NCBI RefSeq assembly: GCF_036324505.1
Contig: NC_086352.1
Location: forward strand, 26,372,359-26,436,358
Direction of reading: 5' to 3'
Source of the DNA: Eleginops maclovinus
Lineage: Eukaryota; Chordata; Actinopteri; Perciformes; Eleginopidae
Length of the DNA: 64,000 nucleotides
The position numbers and the translations under genes were made by a program. Below are positions 36,805 through 50,696 of the stretch, piece after piece. The notes under the pieces are model-generated. The model was not told the DNA's origin and searched no databases. It saw only the letters and a program-made list of their open reading frames with translations. The stretch's first letter is position 1. Each line of letters begins with the position of its first letter.

Positions 36805-39800
36805 CCCTGTGATTCATTCATTCACAACTTTTACCAATGCTTACAGTCTCGATCTAAATTAAGCTTGCCATCAAGTTATTAGATTCTAGATTGATGTTTG
36901 CCTTAGTGTCAATGGGTCAAGGGTGCCAGAGCTAAAAATGATGTCACGTTGGTCAGCCAAATTGAATTGTTGACAAGAAAAAAAAAACGTTGCTTCATTT
37001 ATATAAACATGTTTTATTGAAAATACATACTTTGCAGCTACGGTCCCAATAAATGATTACATTAGACTTTTAAAGTCATTTTTACTTGGATATGGATGGA
37101 TATATTTCTAGTCAAAACAGTAGGTCTAAGTGGTATTACCAAATTTAATTTAACTTATTTTAACATTCTACCCACCACGCAAAGGAGGAGTAAGGTATAG
37201 CAATGACTGTCCATTACTGCTGTGAAGCTGCAGCACGTAGGCTGTAAACCCCTTACAATGGTACCATCTGGTGGTAATGTTACAATTGACATTGTGGCTG
37301 GATCGCATCGTTTTTTTTCAGTTATTCAGTACAAACAAGCAACCTAAACATTTAGAAGAAAAAAAAAAAAAAGTTTGGATACGGGAAGTTTGGTGGAGAG
37401 CGCAATGCCTCCTGAAAATAAATATTGCCATATGATTACTTTAAAAAAAAAAGAAGCTAATTGTAACTTTATTAGCTGCGTTATTCAAATCTTCATTGGA
37501 AATGTGTTGAAGTGTTCAAACACTGCAAACAACATGTTTTATTTTCAAAGTTATGAACCACTGCAGTAATATATATTTGTCTGTTACAGGTGTTAAAACT
37601 TTAGTATAAACCCATAAGGCTGTAAAACTGTTTTGTTTCACAGCACTTAACAATAAACACATTTCCTTTAACACATGTATTAGACGAAATAGCAACACTG
37701 TGCAAAGCAATTTAACATAAAACCTGTCGAGCTGCCTGCAAGACTATACTCAGGTGAAAAAAATCCACAAACACCTGCGACACAAACAACGAAGCAGGGG
37801 CGGAATATACACGTTTCTAAAATTGAACAGAAATGTTCCAAACGAAATTGAAATATCTATAAAATACTCGTCAAAATGAAGCTCATCTTACAAGAGTCAT
37901 CAATGATACTTTTTACTAACAACTCACCTTTAAAACACAGATGAGTTCTTAATCCAGATTGCACCTGAGGAGTGAGCGGAAGTTTCCCCCTGAAACAACC
38001 CGGAGAACAACTGCTCCCATGTCAGAAGTTCCACCTGGGTGCTGCTCACATTTAACATGTCTCTTCACAAAAATGAAATGTAAAATGAAGTGTTTTTCCT
38101 GCTATTGGGGATAACATAAAACCTTGCAAATGATTTACAAGACTCAATTTTGATTTGCAGAAAATTAAAAGACATTTGCCAAAATAAAATACTTTTTGGG
38201 TTCTACCAAAATACACAAAAAAGAGTTAGCGCACTAATATCTGCAGGTTCAACCAATTGACCGAGCGTGATGTCTAAAAGAAGATTAAAGCATTTTATCA
38301 GGAAATGTGCATTTGCACAAAATAGAGCAACTATTTTGCAGAAAACAATGTTTGTTTTTAATTGCAGCTTTGGTATAATTATCATAACACTGCTGGGGCA
38401 CTTAAAGTAGTCACTATGGACCAAACAACCAAAATGTAACCTTCTTATTGGAAGCACATTGATGTAGCTTAATTGAAATGTTACCTTTGCAGAAGTAAGA
38501 TTAGTACAAGATGAGTCTATGATTGAAGAGGTTGAAGTGAGGTGTTGCATATTTGGCTTAGTTTGGCATGTATAGAATGTAAGTAAACTAAATGAGCTTA
38601 TGTCTTAACATAATATAGGTGCTGATCCATTAAGATAATATAAAGTGTCTGTGTGTGTTTTTGATTTCACATTCACTTAGCAGCGCTCCCCTCTCTGTGG
38701 GAGCTCCTGCTGCCTTCAGTGTCTCTTCGTAACTGCCAATATTTGAGATAGCAGTCATGCATGGAATGTGATGTTTTTTAAAGTGCTTTAAGAAATGGAA
38801 AATTATTATGAAATATACCAAAACAATCCCCAATGTGGAGGATATTTCTTTTTCCAGATATAAGTGTTAGCTTGAAATTAAAAAGGAAGAACATTCCAGT
38901 GAAAGCTTTTAAAATAATACATTTTTGAGATGCTATTGGTTTTCAAAAACCTTTATTACATTTTATACCTATGAATGATGAGTAGGCTAACACAAAGGTC
39001 ATATTTCTCTACTTACACCTGGGTAACCCACTCAGGCTCTAACAAAGACAACCTGGTCCTAGCCTCGGGTCCTTTTTTCCAGACCAGGCAATGCTACAAT
39101 CAGTACAATAAGAACACTGGTAGACCACTGTACAAAAAAAAAGCAACAATATAAATAAATGTATCCCTGCAACTTTCATACAAGTATTAATTGATGGTTT
39201 AAAACCCAGCCTTTGCACACCTGCACCTTTGTTTGTAAAGAAATGTGAAGGTTTAGCAGCTTGAGTTGACTCTTATGATTATCATTAAAAACAATGTCCA
39301 CAATTACCTACTATTACTAACTATTGCTGTGTAACTGAGCATTGTTCAAACCCACATAACTTGTTTTTGAAGTTGGGAAACCTATTAGAAAATGTCAATG
39401 TTTCTAAAGATGACACAAAGTTATACTATAGAGAAGGCAGATAGAATACAAACAATGTGTGTTCTGCATACAACAGAGGTAAAACATAGGGTAGAAAATA
39501 TGAATAGTTGATACACTTACACATACAACTTGTGACTTTGGCCGCCCATTATCAGTTTAACAACAAAGACACTCCCTGGCTACGTCCAATTTTAAAATGC
39601 AGGTTAAATTAATGTAGAGTTTGAGGCAACTCAATATACAAACAATAAATAAAAAGGGTAACCTAATACATTTCCCATTCCTTATTGAAAACGTTCAGTG
39701 GCCTGATTCAGGTGACGTTGTAAGCTAGTTCAAATTGTGGCCCACAAACAACATAGTAATAATTGTTGAACGTTGACTGAACAACTATGTCTGTAATAGT

Positions 39801-40080
39801 CTGCTGGTCTTCACCCTGGATACAATGTAGTGCCTGGCTATTTAAGCAGTTGTATGTGATCTGCTGCTGAATACTTAGCTTCCTAAACAATATTAAACTA
39901 TTTGTCATTTATACATTTATACTTGTGATTAAATTCTCCTCAATAATGTAACGTGTAATCTAATATTTATGATGGACTGAAAAATGACATGTATAGGCAC
40001 TCAAACATCTAAAACAAAACGAAAAGGATCCAAATCCTCCAATTTAATTTCATTTAATGATTCTTGCGAAGTTCTGCTGA
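36805..40080. other. Intergenic sequence between the GCAP gene and mapk8ip1
   Basis: AT-rich, with A-runs at about 36978-36987 and 37360-37373 and no supportable gene on either strand. I looked on the minus strand for a GCAP1 partner (EF-hand loops, CPSG motif) and saw none. Promoter elements for mapk8ip1 probably lie toward the right end, where the base composition becomes richer in CG. Confidence 0.5.
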
Positions 40081-40198
40081 GTTGCTTTGTTTCCCATGGT
40101 CCGTGAAGGCAGCACCGTATCGCAACATCGCCGGACCTCTCAGGTGTTTGCTGGGCGGCTGCATATCGGAGCCAATGGAGGAATGGTAACAAGGCAGC
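40081..40198 (+). promoter_or_regulatory. 5' leader / CpG-containing promoter-proximal region of mapk8ip1 exon 1
   Basis: GC content and CpG frequency rise sharply here relative to the AT-rich flanks and stay high to about 40500, consistent with a CpG-type promoter. A four-codon upstream frame (ATG at 40175, stop TAA at 40187-40189) lies in the same frame as the main start and ends nine bases before it. A second upstream ATG at 40183 opens a frame that overlaps the JIP1 start. The transcription start itself cannot be placed. Confidence 0.45.
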
Positions 40199-40275
40199 AT
40201 GGCGGACAGAGAGAAGCGGAAAGTCAGCACTCCCTCTGGCCGCAACATCCAGGTGAAGTCACCGGCCAGCTTCAG
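40199..40275 (+). CDS. mapk8ip1: mapk8ip1 (JIP1) exon 1, coding part
   Basis: It encodes the first 25 codons plus two bases of the JNK-interacting scaffold JIP1, a cytoplasmic and axonal protein that groups JNK-pathway kinases and links cargo to kinesin. The reading begins MADREKRKVSTPSGR and ends with PASF and a split Arg codon, AG, at the donor GTAAGC (40276). Joined to exon 2 the protein reads [20 protein letters not shown], matching [20 protein letters not shown] of human JIP1. An in-frame TAA at 40187-40189 shows this ATG is the first possible start, and its context GCAGCATGG is good. JIP1 is preferred over JIP2 because the human JIP2 N-terminus reads differently before DISLEEF. Which fish duplicate (a or b) is not decided. 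Confidence 0.9.
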
Positions 40276-41490
40276 GTAAGCGCCACGGCGGAGGGGGAAC
40301 CGGGGAGGGGGTACGAGACGCCCGCTGCTGGAGGCTTTGAGTGATGATACGGTGCGGCTCTGCGGGCTGATGTGCTGCTGCTGGCTGCTATCAGTCCCTA
40401 CAGCTGCCTTTGGCAATGCTCAGTTTTGCGGATTGAAGTCGCAGTGTGTTGTTGAGCCGCATGTTTAGGGTTTGGGCGTGTCTGCTCCCAGACGACCGAG
40501 AGGAGCTGTGTGCTTAGACTACAACCATATATTCATAAATGTGTCGAAGACTTTTTGGTGATCTGTTGCAAACAGTAATCCTTTTGATGACAGCGGGTTT
40601 ACGAGTTCCAGCTTCAAATATTTTATGATTATTGGTCTAATTCTATTATACTATGTTTTAAGCCCAGTGAAGGATAGTTTTCTTTCTACGATGGCATTAT
40701 TATGAATTGGATTTGTCACAACTTGCTTGTTGTTGTGATATTTCTAGTTACTTGTGAAACTAAACATCCAAACATATTTCATTCATATTTTATAGCAGTT
40801 CTCCAACTGAATTAATCTTACAATCATATTGCTTATAGATGATTTCACAAGTATAATAGTGTTTTTGTTTATTCTGACATGCTGATTTGTTTGGATTTGG
40901 CCTAAGCAGGCCTAAGTTAAGCAGAAACATTTTAATGTGATTTATCATGGCCAACTACAGCCATAACCTATTTGCTGCTGTTTTATAGCTTTATCTTATT
41001 TTCTAGAATACATACAAAAATGATTTAGCAGCTGTAAAGTTTATAGTGACATTCTCTGCAACTTAATTTACTAATGTCACTGTTCAAAATCAACTACTTT
41101 GAAGCTTTATATTCACGTAATTATCAAATATTGTCTGATTATACTTTAGTATTTAGTCTATTATCTTAATTAAATCTCTTTTGGTTCTCGGACGGCTGTC
41201 AATAATGAAAAAACAATCTAAATAGTGTATACATTATGATGAAGAGCTTGTGATGGGCATTTTATTGTACTTAAATAATTGTTCATGAGTAGCATGACAG
41301 CATAATTGATAGTTTAGTAATAAAAGTAGTGTTGTAAAGCTACAGTACACATGACCCAGAGTTCAGCAGGTAGGTGATCAGAGCTAATTCAAGGGTCAAA
41401 TGAACAACATGTTGGAGGGCTGAGCACAGGATGGATTAGCTGCATGCTGTTCACATGCTTTCACACTCTGTGCCACACACTCACTCACTC

Positions 41491-41517
41491 ACACACACAC
41501 ACACACACACACACACA
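41491..41517. repeat. AC dinucleotide microsatellite
   Basis: About 13 uninterrupted AC units inside mapk8ip1 intron 1, preceded by a short CACT run. Confidence 0.95.
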
Positions 41518-44500
41518 GGCCCATGTTGCCTGAGGAGAAGCTGTGAATCCACAGTGGTATGACTGTGTGGATGGAGGTCTGTGATCAAAACCCCAGTGAG
41601 ACAGCAGCCCCCGCCACCGCCCCCCAAACCCTCAGGCTCAGTCAGTCCCTGTCTCATTAGCAGAGCTGCAAACAGACTGATCCACAACCCTCTTTCATCA
41701 CAGTGACTTCAGAGTCGCTCCTGTAGTTTTTGATATGTCTGACAGAGAAATATATAAATATGATATTTTGTGTCTCAAAAGAACTGAGAAAAACATCAAA
41801 CAAAACAAGCAAAAGAAGAAACTATTTTAGTTGCACAATGATTAATGACAAAAATGCCTTAAGTGTGTGTATAAGCAGACAAAATGTCTTTTAATGAACA
41901 GTTTATCTTAAAACACATTTCCAGGCAACACATTTAAATTATAATGATGAAGACAACAAGACAATAATAAAGATTACAACAGTAATCAAACATGTATTAG
42001 AATGTATGTAAACTCTTTGTTAAACAGCTAAAAAGACACTTCAGGAACACATCATTTCCTTGCTTTAAATTGATGTAGAATACCACACTGTGTTGATATT
42101 TCTGAGTGTAGTCTGCTAGAGAAACAAGGCCAGATAATCCACAACCCCAGCGTTGGCTTGGTCCCAGAGCAGCCATATGTTGGCATGTTTTCCTCCGTCA
42201 CCCTCCCTGCCTCCACCCACTGTGTTCAAATCCTCCGTCCCTCCCCAACCTGCTGCTGCTGCTGTCAGTGCAGCTCTGTGCGTGGAGACATTCCGTGACT
42301 GAGACACTGTGTGATTCTTCAGCTTTTCAAGCCTGTGACCCAGTTTTTAGGCGCCTACATTTTTCATGTCATTTTGATAGGGAGTTAGGCCTAAGAGTTG
42401 GCATGTGAGTTTGAGTTCGGCACATTTCAGTACTGTTTATCCACAGTCTGGACATGACGACACGGTTTGTACAAAAAGGTGGAAATATTATTAAAGACGA
42501 AGAAATCATTTATATGTTATCAGGTTTAAAAGATAACCTGTTTTTTAACGTGAAGCACTGAGGAGTCCTAAAATAAAATGAAAATGTGGCTCCTCATTTA
42601 CCATTGACCATTCAACACTGTAATATTGAGCCTACATTTAACTTGTTTCTGATCCTTAGGTTGACCAGTGAATAAACACTTCAACACTTCAACCATTGAA
42701 TATCAGTATTAAACTTGTTGTGATGTCACAAAATCATCCTTGTTCATACAGTTTTAAAATTATATACCATTAAAGTAGACCAGTACATACAGTACAGTAA
42801 CTATGATTATATATCATCATTTGGAAACTGTACCATTGCACTCGTAAAAACATGAATTCCTACTTTCTGGTTACAAAGTATAATGGGAACATGATGAGCA
42901 GCAGCTGGTGTGTTAACTTAATGATCTTCACACTGACTTTGAGTGACGACAACAAAGTTAAAAATAGTGTTTCACACAATATACAATAATCATGATAAGA
43001 AAGCTGTGATGCAGACTGTACTTTCTCCAAAATAGACCTATCAGCTTAACCAAAGAAGTGGTTAAAAGATGTTGCATCTAATTACAATTTAATATGAGAT
43101 CAAGTCTGGGGAAGCAGGATTTGGTGACACCTGCTGTCTGCTTTCCTGTGCAAGTGTTATTGTAAATCAGTGACTCTATTAGTATGTCTGCTAATTTCAT
43201 CCAATGAGAGCTAAACAAAAAAACTGATTATTTGTATTTCATATGTTTAGGTGAACTGTTTCTTTAAATTCTTCTGCACTGCGTTGATCATATGTGGCAC
43301 AAGAGGGCGTAGCAGAGGATTCTTTCACATTAGCAGGGTCTTTATATCCGTGTGTGTGCATGTGTGCGTGATATACAGCCAACCAACAGTGTTGGATTGC
43401 ATTTAATCTTTTAGTGCATTATGGGAACAATAAATTGTAGAACTGAAACCAGAGATTCCTGTTGAGGCAAAGCTTACTCTTCTTATATGCAGTTGATCTA
43501 AATGAAAAACATGGTTTATTGTTATTATTTCTCTGGTGGGAGAGGAGTGTCATCACATGCTGTGGTTTTACAGTAAATGGATAATCTGAATAAATCAGAT
43601 TTATTAAGCATATGTTTTAGGATGTTGAGATCACTGAACAATCAACATGTACATTAAGTGCAGCAGTGTCCATGAGCTCTCCCTCTTGCTCACCCTCACA
43701 AATTCATTCACATTGCCTCTCTCCTCTCTTTCATCTTTTCACTGCTGCTTCTGACCCGACGTGACTCTTCTGACAAGATGTGCTCTGGCAGATGGAATCA
43801 CAGGGTGTGGGATGTGAGAACGATTTGAGTGATAAGAGGGAGACGGAAGAGGGCTGGGGGTTAAGCAGATTTTGAAGTGGCAGTTTCCCTGATTCACTTC
43901 ATCCTTTGATGTTTTCTGTGGGAAGAAAAGCTATAGATTTCAGGGTTTTTCAACAGACTTAACTTGTGTTTTTTTGGGTTGTATTTTATCAGGAAGAGCA
44001 AGAGAGCATTTTAATTGAGCTGATTTGAAATTCACCGGCAGTACAAGCTGACAGAGTGGACAGATACTGCTCTGGTTGCAGTTCTCCCATGCTCATTATT
44101 TACAGCTGCCGCTCGGTTCTGCTGACATGGCACGTTCCACCTGATGGCACCTCCCCTCTGCTCATACAGTATCATTTCTCTTTCTCTCTCTAAAGCCACA
44201 GGCCTGTATCCCTGCTTTGCTTGATTTCTAAAAAAATATTTAATTAAAAAAACACAATTTAGTAACAAATGTTCATGAATTCTGATCCGCTCCCATTTGA
44301 CGACATTAAATATTTAGAAATGTAAAATCTCCCCACGTTTTGTGTGGAGATATAGTGCATACATTTTAAATATTATATTAAATGAGCTTAATATTTAATA
44401 ACAATTTTAAAAAGAATGAAACCACCTTTCGACATATTTCTGAAAAAAGCATCTACACTAAAGGGTGTTTGACCGCTGAGAGCCGACGTTGCTAGGAGAT

Positions 44501-46398
44501 GTGCTGGCAATATCTGCAGATCTTTTTTATCAAGCCTCCGATGTTAGAAATAAGATCCTACACATTGTCCTGCTTGCAAATAGCTCAACGTTAAAGGCTG
44601 TACGAAAATGAGGGATTCATTCCCATTTTTCTAGAAGTCTTTTAATATGAGACATCTTTGCAGCAAGTGTTACATTCCAGTTATCAACAAAGACACATAA
44701 TGCTGAATGTATTTAAACATCAGGTAAACATGGAAAAGTATTGAGTTTACACTAACCAAAAATAAAATGGTTACAGATCAGGGTAAAAGGCGACTTTAGT
44801 GGCAGCTTACATTATCACAATATATATCGCAAAATCTTGAATCTTAACTTGTATATAATGATTTAATCCTGCATATTGTGTCGACTGATTTTGCCAATAC
44901 ATAGCCTTTAGTTATCTATTGATTTTGATCCAATAAATAATTTCCCCATGTGAAGAAAAACTATTTGTTTTCATCTTTTTCTGATTAAATGATGCATGAA
45001 CTCTTCTTTCTGTCTCTTGAGACCATCATGCATATTTTCAACAGTATGTGCATTCTGTGTTTTATAGGATTTTCTTTCGATCCTTCATCATGTTTTATCA
45101 AATCTTACATTTGTAGGGGGAATTGTTTAAGCTTTTCTGGTGTGTGTGAAAGCTCCATAGCTTCTGGCCAGTTTCCACGGTCATACTGTTTGAATCTCAC
45201 AGTATAGAAAAAACCCAAAAGAAATTGGTGTGTTAGGACTCTCTACAAGCTTTGATTTTAAACTGCAACTGGGGCCAGAAAATCAGCATGTCATTGAGTT
45301 GCTTAATAGCAAATACTTTTCATCTGTTCTGTTCTTGTGAAATAATTGGAGGAATATATTGAGGGAATTCCTTCAGTAGTGGGCCAACATCTACTTGGAC
45401 TAAAGGATGAACTCATTCAAATTTAAAAAGTGCTGTAAGCAAAATCTCTTATTCACACGGAGCATAAAAGCAATCTTAAATACCCTTTTTTTTTTGCACT
45501 GTGAAGCCTTTGGTAACAAAAATTACAAGATGCTTTTTTATAAAGGTTGTTACCTGCATAAAGTGCTTTGGCCTGCTGGTGGAAGGTTTTAAGGTCAGCA
45601 GGGCTGACAGGGTTAATGGACTGTACAGTTCACTGCATGTGGCATGCACACAAATTGACACACATTGATTTTGAGATGAAGCAAAGACCAGGGCAGCCTA
45701 AAGCATGGTTCTAGTATATTGCAAAATACTTCTTATTATTCTAAGATCACCCAATTTTCTGTCACTCATTCAGGTTAGGGTTTTGGGGAGCGCCGCGTGG
45801 TGCATGGGCTCTCGGGTAAGGTTTGGTTGGTAACTCAGTGGGATTTACAAAACGAACATTGCCCCTCGAAGTGTCACAGTTTATAAAATGACCTCCTGGT
45901 TTGAGTATGACCCACGGCATTACCACTTTGAATTCAATTTCCCTGCATATTGAGGGATTAGAACATTTTGGATTGTTTTTTAACTCAAAATGAGTGATTT
46001 AGATAATATGGATAAAATGTTTCCTTGTTTCTCCCCTGTCAGGTCCTCTGACTGCTGGTTTCATACCCTGTCAGGGATCCTTTTTTTTCAATGACGCCAT
46101 GTTGCCAGACCTGAGCATATACTTTGTGATACACCAGAGTTTCCTTCAGGAAGACGAATGGAAAGAAAGAAAGAGAAGAGGAAATTAAGAGTCTTATGAT
46201 CAATGAGACCTCATAAATAATTGAGCACGCCTGTGTTTTGCAGAGAGCAAGAGAGGAGTGTCCTCTTGTGCTGGTGTTTCTCCTGTTTGCCGTGGCATAG
46301 GATGTCCTGCTAACAGCAGCAGTTTTTTTGAGGTGGCTTTGTAAATCTGATGTCCACAGGACGGAGTAAACATCAGAGAGAGGGAGAGAGGAGTGGAT

Positions 46399-46405
46399 TA
46401 TATAA
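46399..46405 (+). promoter_or_regulatory. Candidate TATA box for the alternative mapk8ip1 first exon
   Basis: TATATAA lies 310 bases upstream of the alternative ATG at 46709 and just after a purine-rich GAGAGAGGGAGAG run. If used, the leader would include a CTC-repeat tract and two upstream ATGs. A TATA-like heptamer in AT-rich fish DNA is weak evidence by itself. Confidence 0.3.
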
Positions 46406-46635
46406 CACTGCTCCTTTGTGGCAGATTCAGCTCGTCTGCTTTAAATAATTCCCCCCTTACTCCTTTCTCTCTCCTGTGGATGAGCAGCAGCAGCAGCTCT
46501 GAGTCGGACGCCTCTCGTATCGACCTGGAGGAGCTGCACCCCTCCTCCCTCTCCTCCGACTCTCTTCCTGCTCGCTCCTCCCTCACTCCCTCTCTCATCT
46601 TCCCTCATTCTCCACTTTCTAACATCCTTGCTCCT

Positions 46636-46663
46636 TCTCCTCCTCCTCCTCCTCCTCCTCCTC
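46636..46663. repeat. CTC trinucleotide repeat
   Basis: A CTC/TCC run immediately upstream of the alternative exon. It could be part of a leader or serve as the polypyrimidine tract of the acceptor-like AG at 46706-46707. It encodes the poly-proline stretch of an overlapping upstream frame. Confidence 0.9.
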
Positions 46664-46707
46664 TCCGTTCCGCTCCGCTCAGCTGTGGATGCCCTCCTCA
46701 CTTACAG

Positions 46708-46764
46708 TATGGACTCGGGAGGGGAAGGAGAAGAGGGTTGGATGGAGGACCAGTGGGAGAAATG
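46708..46764 (+). CDS. mapk8ip1: mapk8ip1 alternative exon (MDSGG...WEKW N-terminus)
   Basis: The ATG at 46709 opens MDSGGEGEEGWMEDQWEKW, with the last Trp codon split TG|G across donor GTAGGG (46765) to exon 2. This parallels the alternative mammalian JIP1 N-terminus (MDSSPDNDSWLEDQWEKW joined to LTHDISLEEF): acidic and glycine-rich start, W-x-EDQWEKW end. The frame is too short to stand out as an ORF and stops at TAG inside the intron, so conservation of the peptide and the exact phase with exon 2 are the evidence. The ATG is preceded directly by CTTACAGT after a pyrimidine-rich tract, which also fits a splice acceptor with the exon starting at 46708. In that case the 57-base exon could be a phase 2-2 cassette after exon 1. 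The alternative-first-exon reading follows mammals; the cassette is inference. Confidence 0.85.
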
Positions 46765-49700
46765 GTAGGGCACCTCTCTCGTTACTCCCTGTTAGATTTT
46801 TACCGGCTTTCAGCAACATGGCTGTGTGTGACCTTGTGAGTGTATTACTGCTAACATGCCTTATTCTTGCAGTATGTCGTCTCCTTGCATTATAAAGCTC
46901 AGGACAGGCATGCCCTTGAAGGAAAGGTGGTGTTTGCATTCGTGTTTGTAAAGAAAAGAGGTGGAGCATGGTTTGTGTTGACCAAAAATAGGACCAGAGA
47001 AGTGACAGAGGAGATCACACATCACAGTTATTGCGGGGTTGTGTGTGTTGTGACAGCACTGGCAAAGCATATGTTGTATTTGGAGTGTTTTTTATTCTGT
47101 TGTTTTCATAGAGTGGATGATGAAGATTGGGTGGGGGGTGCCTGTCCTGGTCCTGTCCTTGAAGCAGGACAAATCTGATGAATGAGCAACAGCATTCAGG
47201 CTTGTAATCTCTCAGTAAGGTTGTTAATTATTGGGTATAAATGGGGGAAAAAGGGCTGTACATGCGTCCACTGTGACGACTCAACTGTGGGCTGAATGTG
47301 TATGGTGTGGGAGGGGGATTGATTCAAAACTGCATGGCATAGATGCTAGTCCTGTGAAGCTGTAATATGGCAAGAGACAGGCAAGTGCAAAATAAGTTGT
47401 GTTAGTAACATGCTTCCACAAGAAAATATTGCAAATAAATGAAATAAATATGTGTTTAATTTAATCAGATTTTTGTATTACCTAGGGGGATGTTGGTGTC
47501 TAATTAGCAGCTAATTTGCATTTTTCTCTTCAATTTCTTGTACCAGAAGCCTTTTTTTTCTGTATTCACCACAGCATGACCTTTTTCCTTTATGAACCGT
47601 CTTTTTCTTTTGCAGCAGGAAGTGTTGCAACTTGTCGGCCCCAGTTTTTTGGGGGGGTTAAACTCTGTTAATACATATGATGACCCTTTATTTGACCTTG
47701 CATGCTACATGTGAACAGAAAACTGGAGTCAACATGCAGTAGATGAATACAGCACTAATGTATCATAGGTGGATTCAAATAAAGACTAATGAGCTGGCCG
47801 GGGCCCTCACGGCCTAAGCGTGAGGAGGTCATGCTGTCCTTCATTAACACACGCAGAGAGACAGGCCGGGGAGACAGAAACAAGCCAGTAGGAAGCTTGT
47901 CACCTCCCACTGTCTGAATAACGAGTTTATCCCAAATCCTCAGTCAAACAAACTGCAACGTCCATCCTACAGTGTAGTTGCCTTCATGTTGTAATTTTTC
48001 CACACAAATATCATGTCTGCGTCACATTTCTGAAGGGACCTTTTCTCAATTTCCCCAATTCATAATTATATCTACTGTTAGTTATACTACAGAAGAGGGA
48101 AGAAATCATGCATGCTTACAATCACTAAATGGTAGAAGCTAAATTATTGAATGAGTCATTGACATCTTATTGAAATAAAATCCACATATTAGGAGATATT
48201 CAGGGTCTTCACTTGGATTTCCTGGTACTGAGTAATAATTGGAAATCAAAATCTCAAGTTCGTCTGCAGTGGCTTTGGCATTGGTCATTGGTTTTTACTG
48301 TTGTCAGGACTTGAAAACACATGCCTTCTGCATTTCAATACACGTTTCCTTAAACAGCAGTGAAACTACAAGCTGTACTGAACGTGTCGTTTATCACATG
48401 TAGAAATAGAAAATTACACCCTTTTTAGTTTCCACATTGGGGCTATGTACGGAAACCAAGAGCTGAGCACAGAGCGTGTATCTTTTCTCAAGTCCTTTCC
48501 AAACCCAGCTGATGGATGTTATTAATTATTGGCAACTTAAGCATGAATACCTATTTTATGGTTATGCTTAGGTTGCAGTTAATATTTTTGTTAAAATCCA
48601 AGTCAGCATTGAGTTTTTAATATTTACCTGAAATCATTCCAATGCCCAAACATCCATGCGGAATTGGAAATAAAGTGAATGCTTGTGAAAATAATCAGCA
48701 GCAACTAAGCTTCAGCTATAACATTGTCGGCAGAGCAAATAAATAGTGTAAGGATTTATTATGAAAAATGTCTGTGTCTTTTTAAGAAGCTATAACCCTA
48801 TAAGCCTATAAGTAAGATGTGCCAGGATTGTAGTCCGGGTCCTTCGAGGCAACAGTGTCCCAGTGATGATATTGGTGTCAGTCTGTTTTTACTATGGTTC
48901 AAAGGATATGCTGCGTCTCACATTCAGTGATGATGACATAGTAGATGTGGGACAGGGATCTCTGACCTGGACAGCCCAGCCAGTCTGCTGAGTCAGCCTG
49001 CATTGATCTATGAGTGAGACGAAGGGAAATACATTTTACAGAAAACAATCCCAAAGGAGACTAACACAATATTTAGGGTTCTGGATGTGCTCAAATATTT
49101 GGTAGTTATTGGGATATGCGAAAGAGGGATGAGTATCTTACTATCTACTATCAAAAATCAATGCAAAAATACCCACATTAATTGTAAAAGTGGACCATGA
49201 GCATTTTTAGAGGACACCATTGCAGTGGTACAAATGCTCCTTGAGTGATTCATAACAGTATATGTTGTCTATCCCTATTTGATCAGTGAGGACAGTAATA
49301 AAATGAAAAGCACTCGGTATAGTGCAAACAGCAACACAAACTACATCTTCCAAAATGACCGTTCAGTCAAATCTACACCGGTCCTAAACTGCAGCAACTA
49401 AAACTAAATAAGTATTACCTTTTATGAGTTAGATTTTCTGTTGGACTGTAAATTGTTTTTATTTTTAGATATAGGTGTAGCAGATAAAGTATAGCAACTG
49501 AGTGTATTGGGGATATACCGGTGGGATCTTACATATAATGAGACTGCCCACACAGTTTTATAACCGTCCACAGCTGCAGTGCTTCTGTGTTGGCTGGATT
49601 CTCTTTAAACTCAATTACATTGTTGTAAGTGGCAGGCAGGCAATGGATCATGTCCTTGTGGCTGCACTTTTGGCAATGCAAGCTGACAACTGTATGAAGA

Positions 49701-50696
49701 AATGAGAGATTTGCAGAATGAAGAAGTTGAACAGGCCTTTTGTGGTTAGGTTTCTTTCTTTCCTTTTCTTTTTATGTAAATCAAATAGAAATGAATAGGA
49801 AACAGGTGTTTTTGCTATGATGGGGACGTAAACTTACAAATTCATCATTCGTCACATGTAGGTTAATTAACAAGTGGTGTCAGGAATTAAATGTATTCCA
49901 CCAATGTAAAAAAGCAAACTAAAATGTGTTTGAACTATTAAAAAAGTGATAGATCAAATGCTCAGAGGATCTCTTTTATCATTTAAAACAAAACTACCAA
50001 AGACTGTTTCAGGTGGCTCACTGTGATGTGTCTTTGCAGCTTGTTTAATGAGAGCGTGCTCTGCATTGTACACACTACCCACCCTGTAACGCCTGAACCT
50101 TGATGTGTGTTTTTTTTCCTGGTGTCTGCATCCCTCCTTACCCACAATTCAGTGCAGCAAAGGGGTCACCCTGTCTTGTCCAGGTGGTTTATCTCCCGGC
50201 ATTTAATTTCCTCCTCCCTCCGTGTCGCCATGACTCTCTCCTTCCTCTCACTGTCCTCTGCCTCTATTTGTACTTTCCTCTGGGTTTGATCTAAAGTCAG
50301 GATATCTTCCTCTCACCTCTTGTTCACCACTCTATGGACTCTTCCTTTTGTCCTTGTAAAGCGAGAATTATAGGTCAAAACCATCCATACAAAGGGTGAT
50401 GCTTATGGCTGGTCTGCTCTCTGATTGGCATTCAATCTTTTTCTGTCGTTTCATTTCCTTCCTCTCCTCCACTTTTCTATCCTTCTTCCTGTAAGTGATG
50501 CTGATAAGGGGCATACTCAGGACCATATTGATTTGGTTTCTCTCCCAAGCATTTGTCTGTGTTGTAATAAATTACATTTATAGTAAACTGATAAGCCAAT
50601 GTTTTGTTTGTTATTTAAATGCGTTGCAGTGTCCCCAAACCAAAGCTTATAAAATGTATTCTTTGCAAAGCACACATTTTTGCCTGTCAAAACAGA

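Larger units (their letters stand above)
40276..46707 (+). other. mapk8ip1 intron 1, first part
   Basis: It begins with donor GTAAGC and a GC-rich stretch to about 40500, then becomes AT-rich. It contains an AC microsatellite at 41491-41517 and, near its right end, a GA/CT-rich region with a TATATAA sequence. No other exon was recognised. Confidence 0.7.

Noticed and set aside
46393..46839. 148-codon open frame rich in Ser, Pro and Glu around the alternative JIP1 exon
   Set aside because: Its composition is explained by CTC and AGC repeats, and it overlaps the better supported JIP1 start in another frame. It is treated as a possible upstream frame, not a protein gene.
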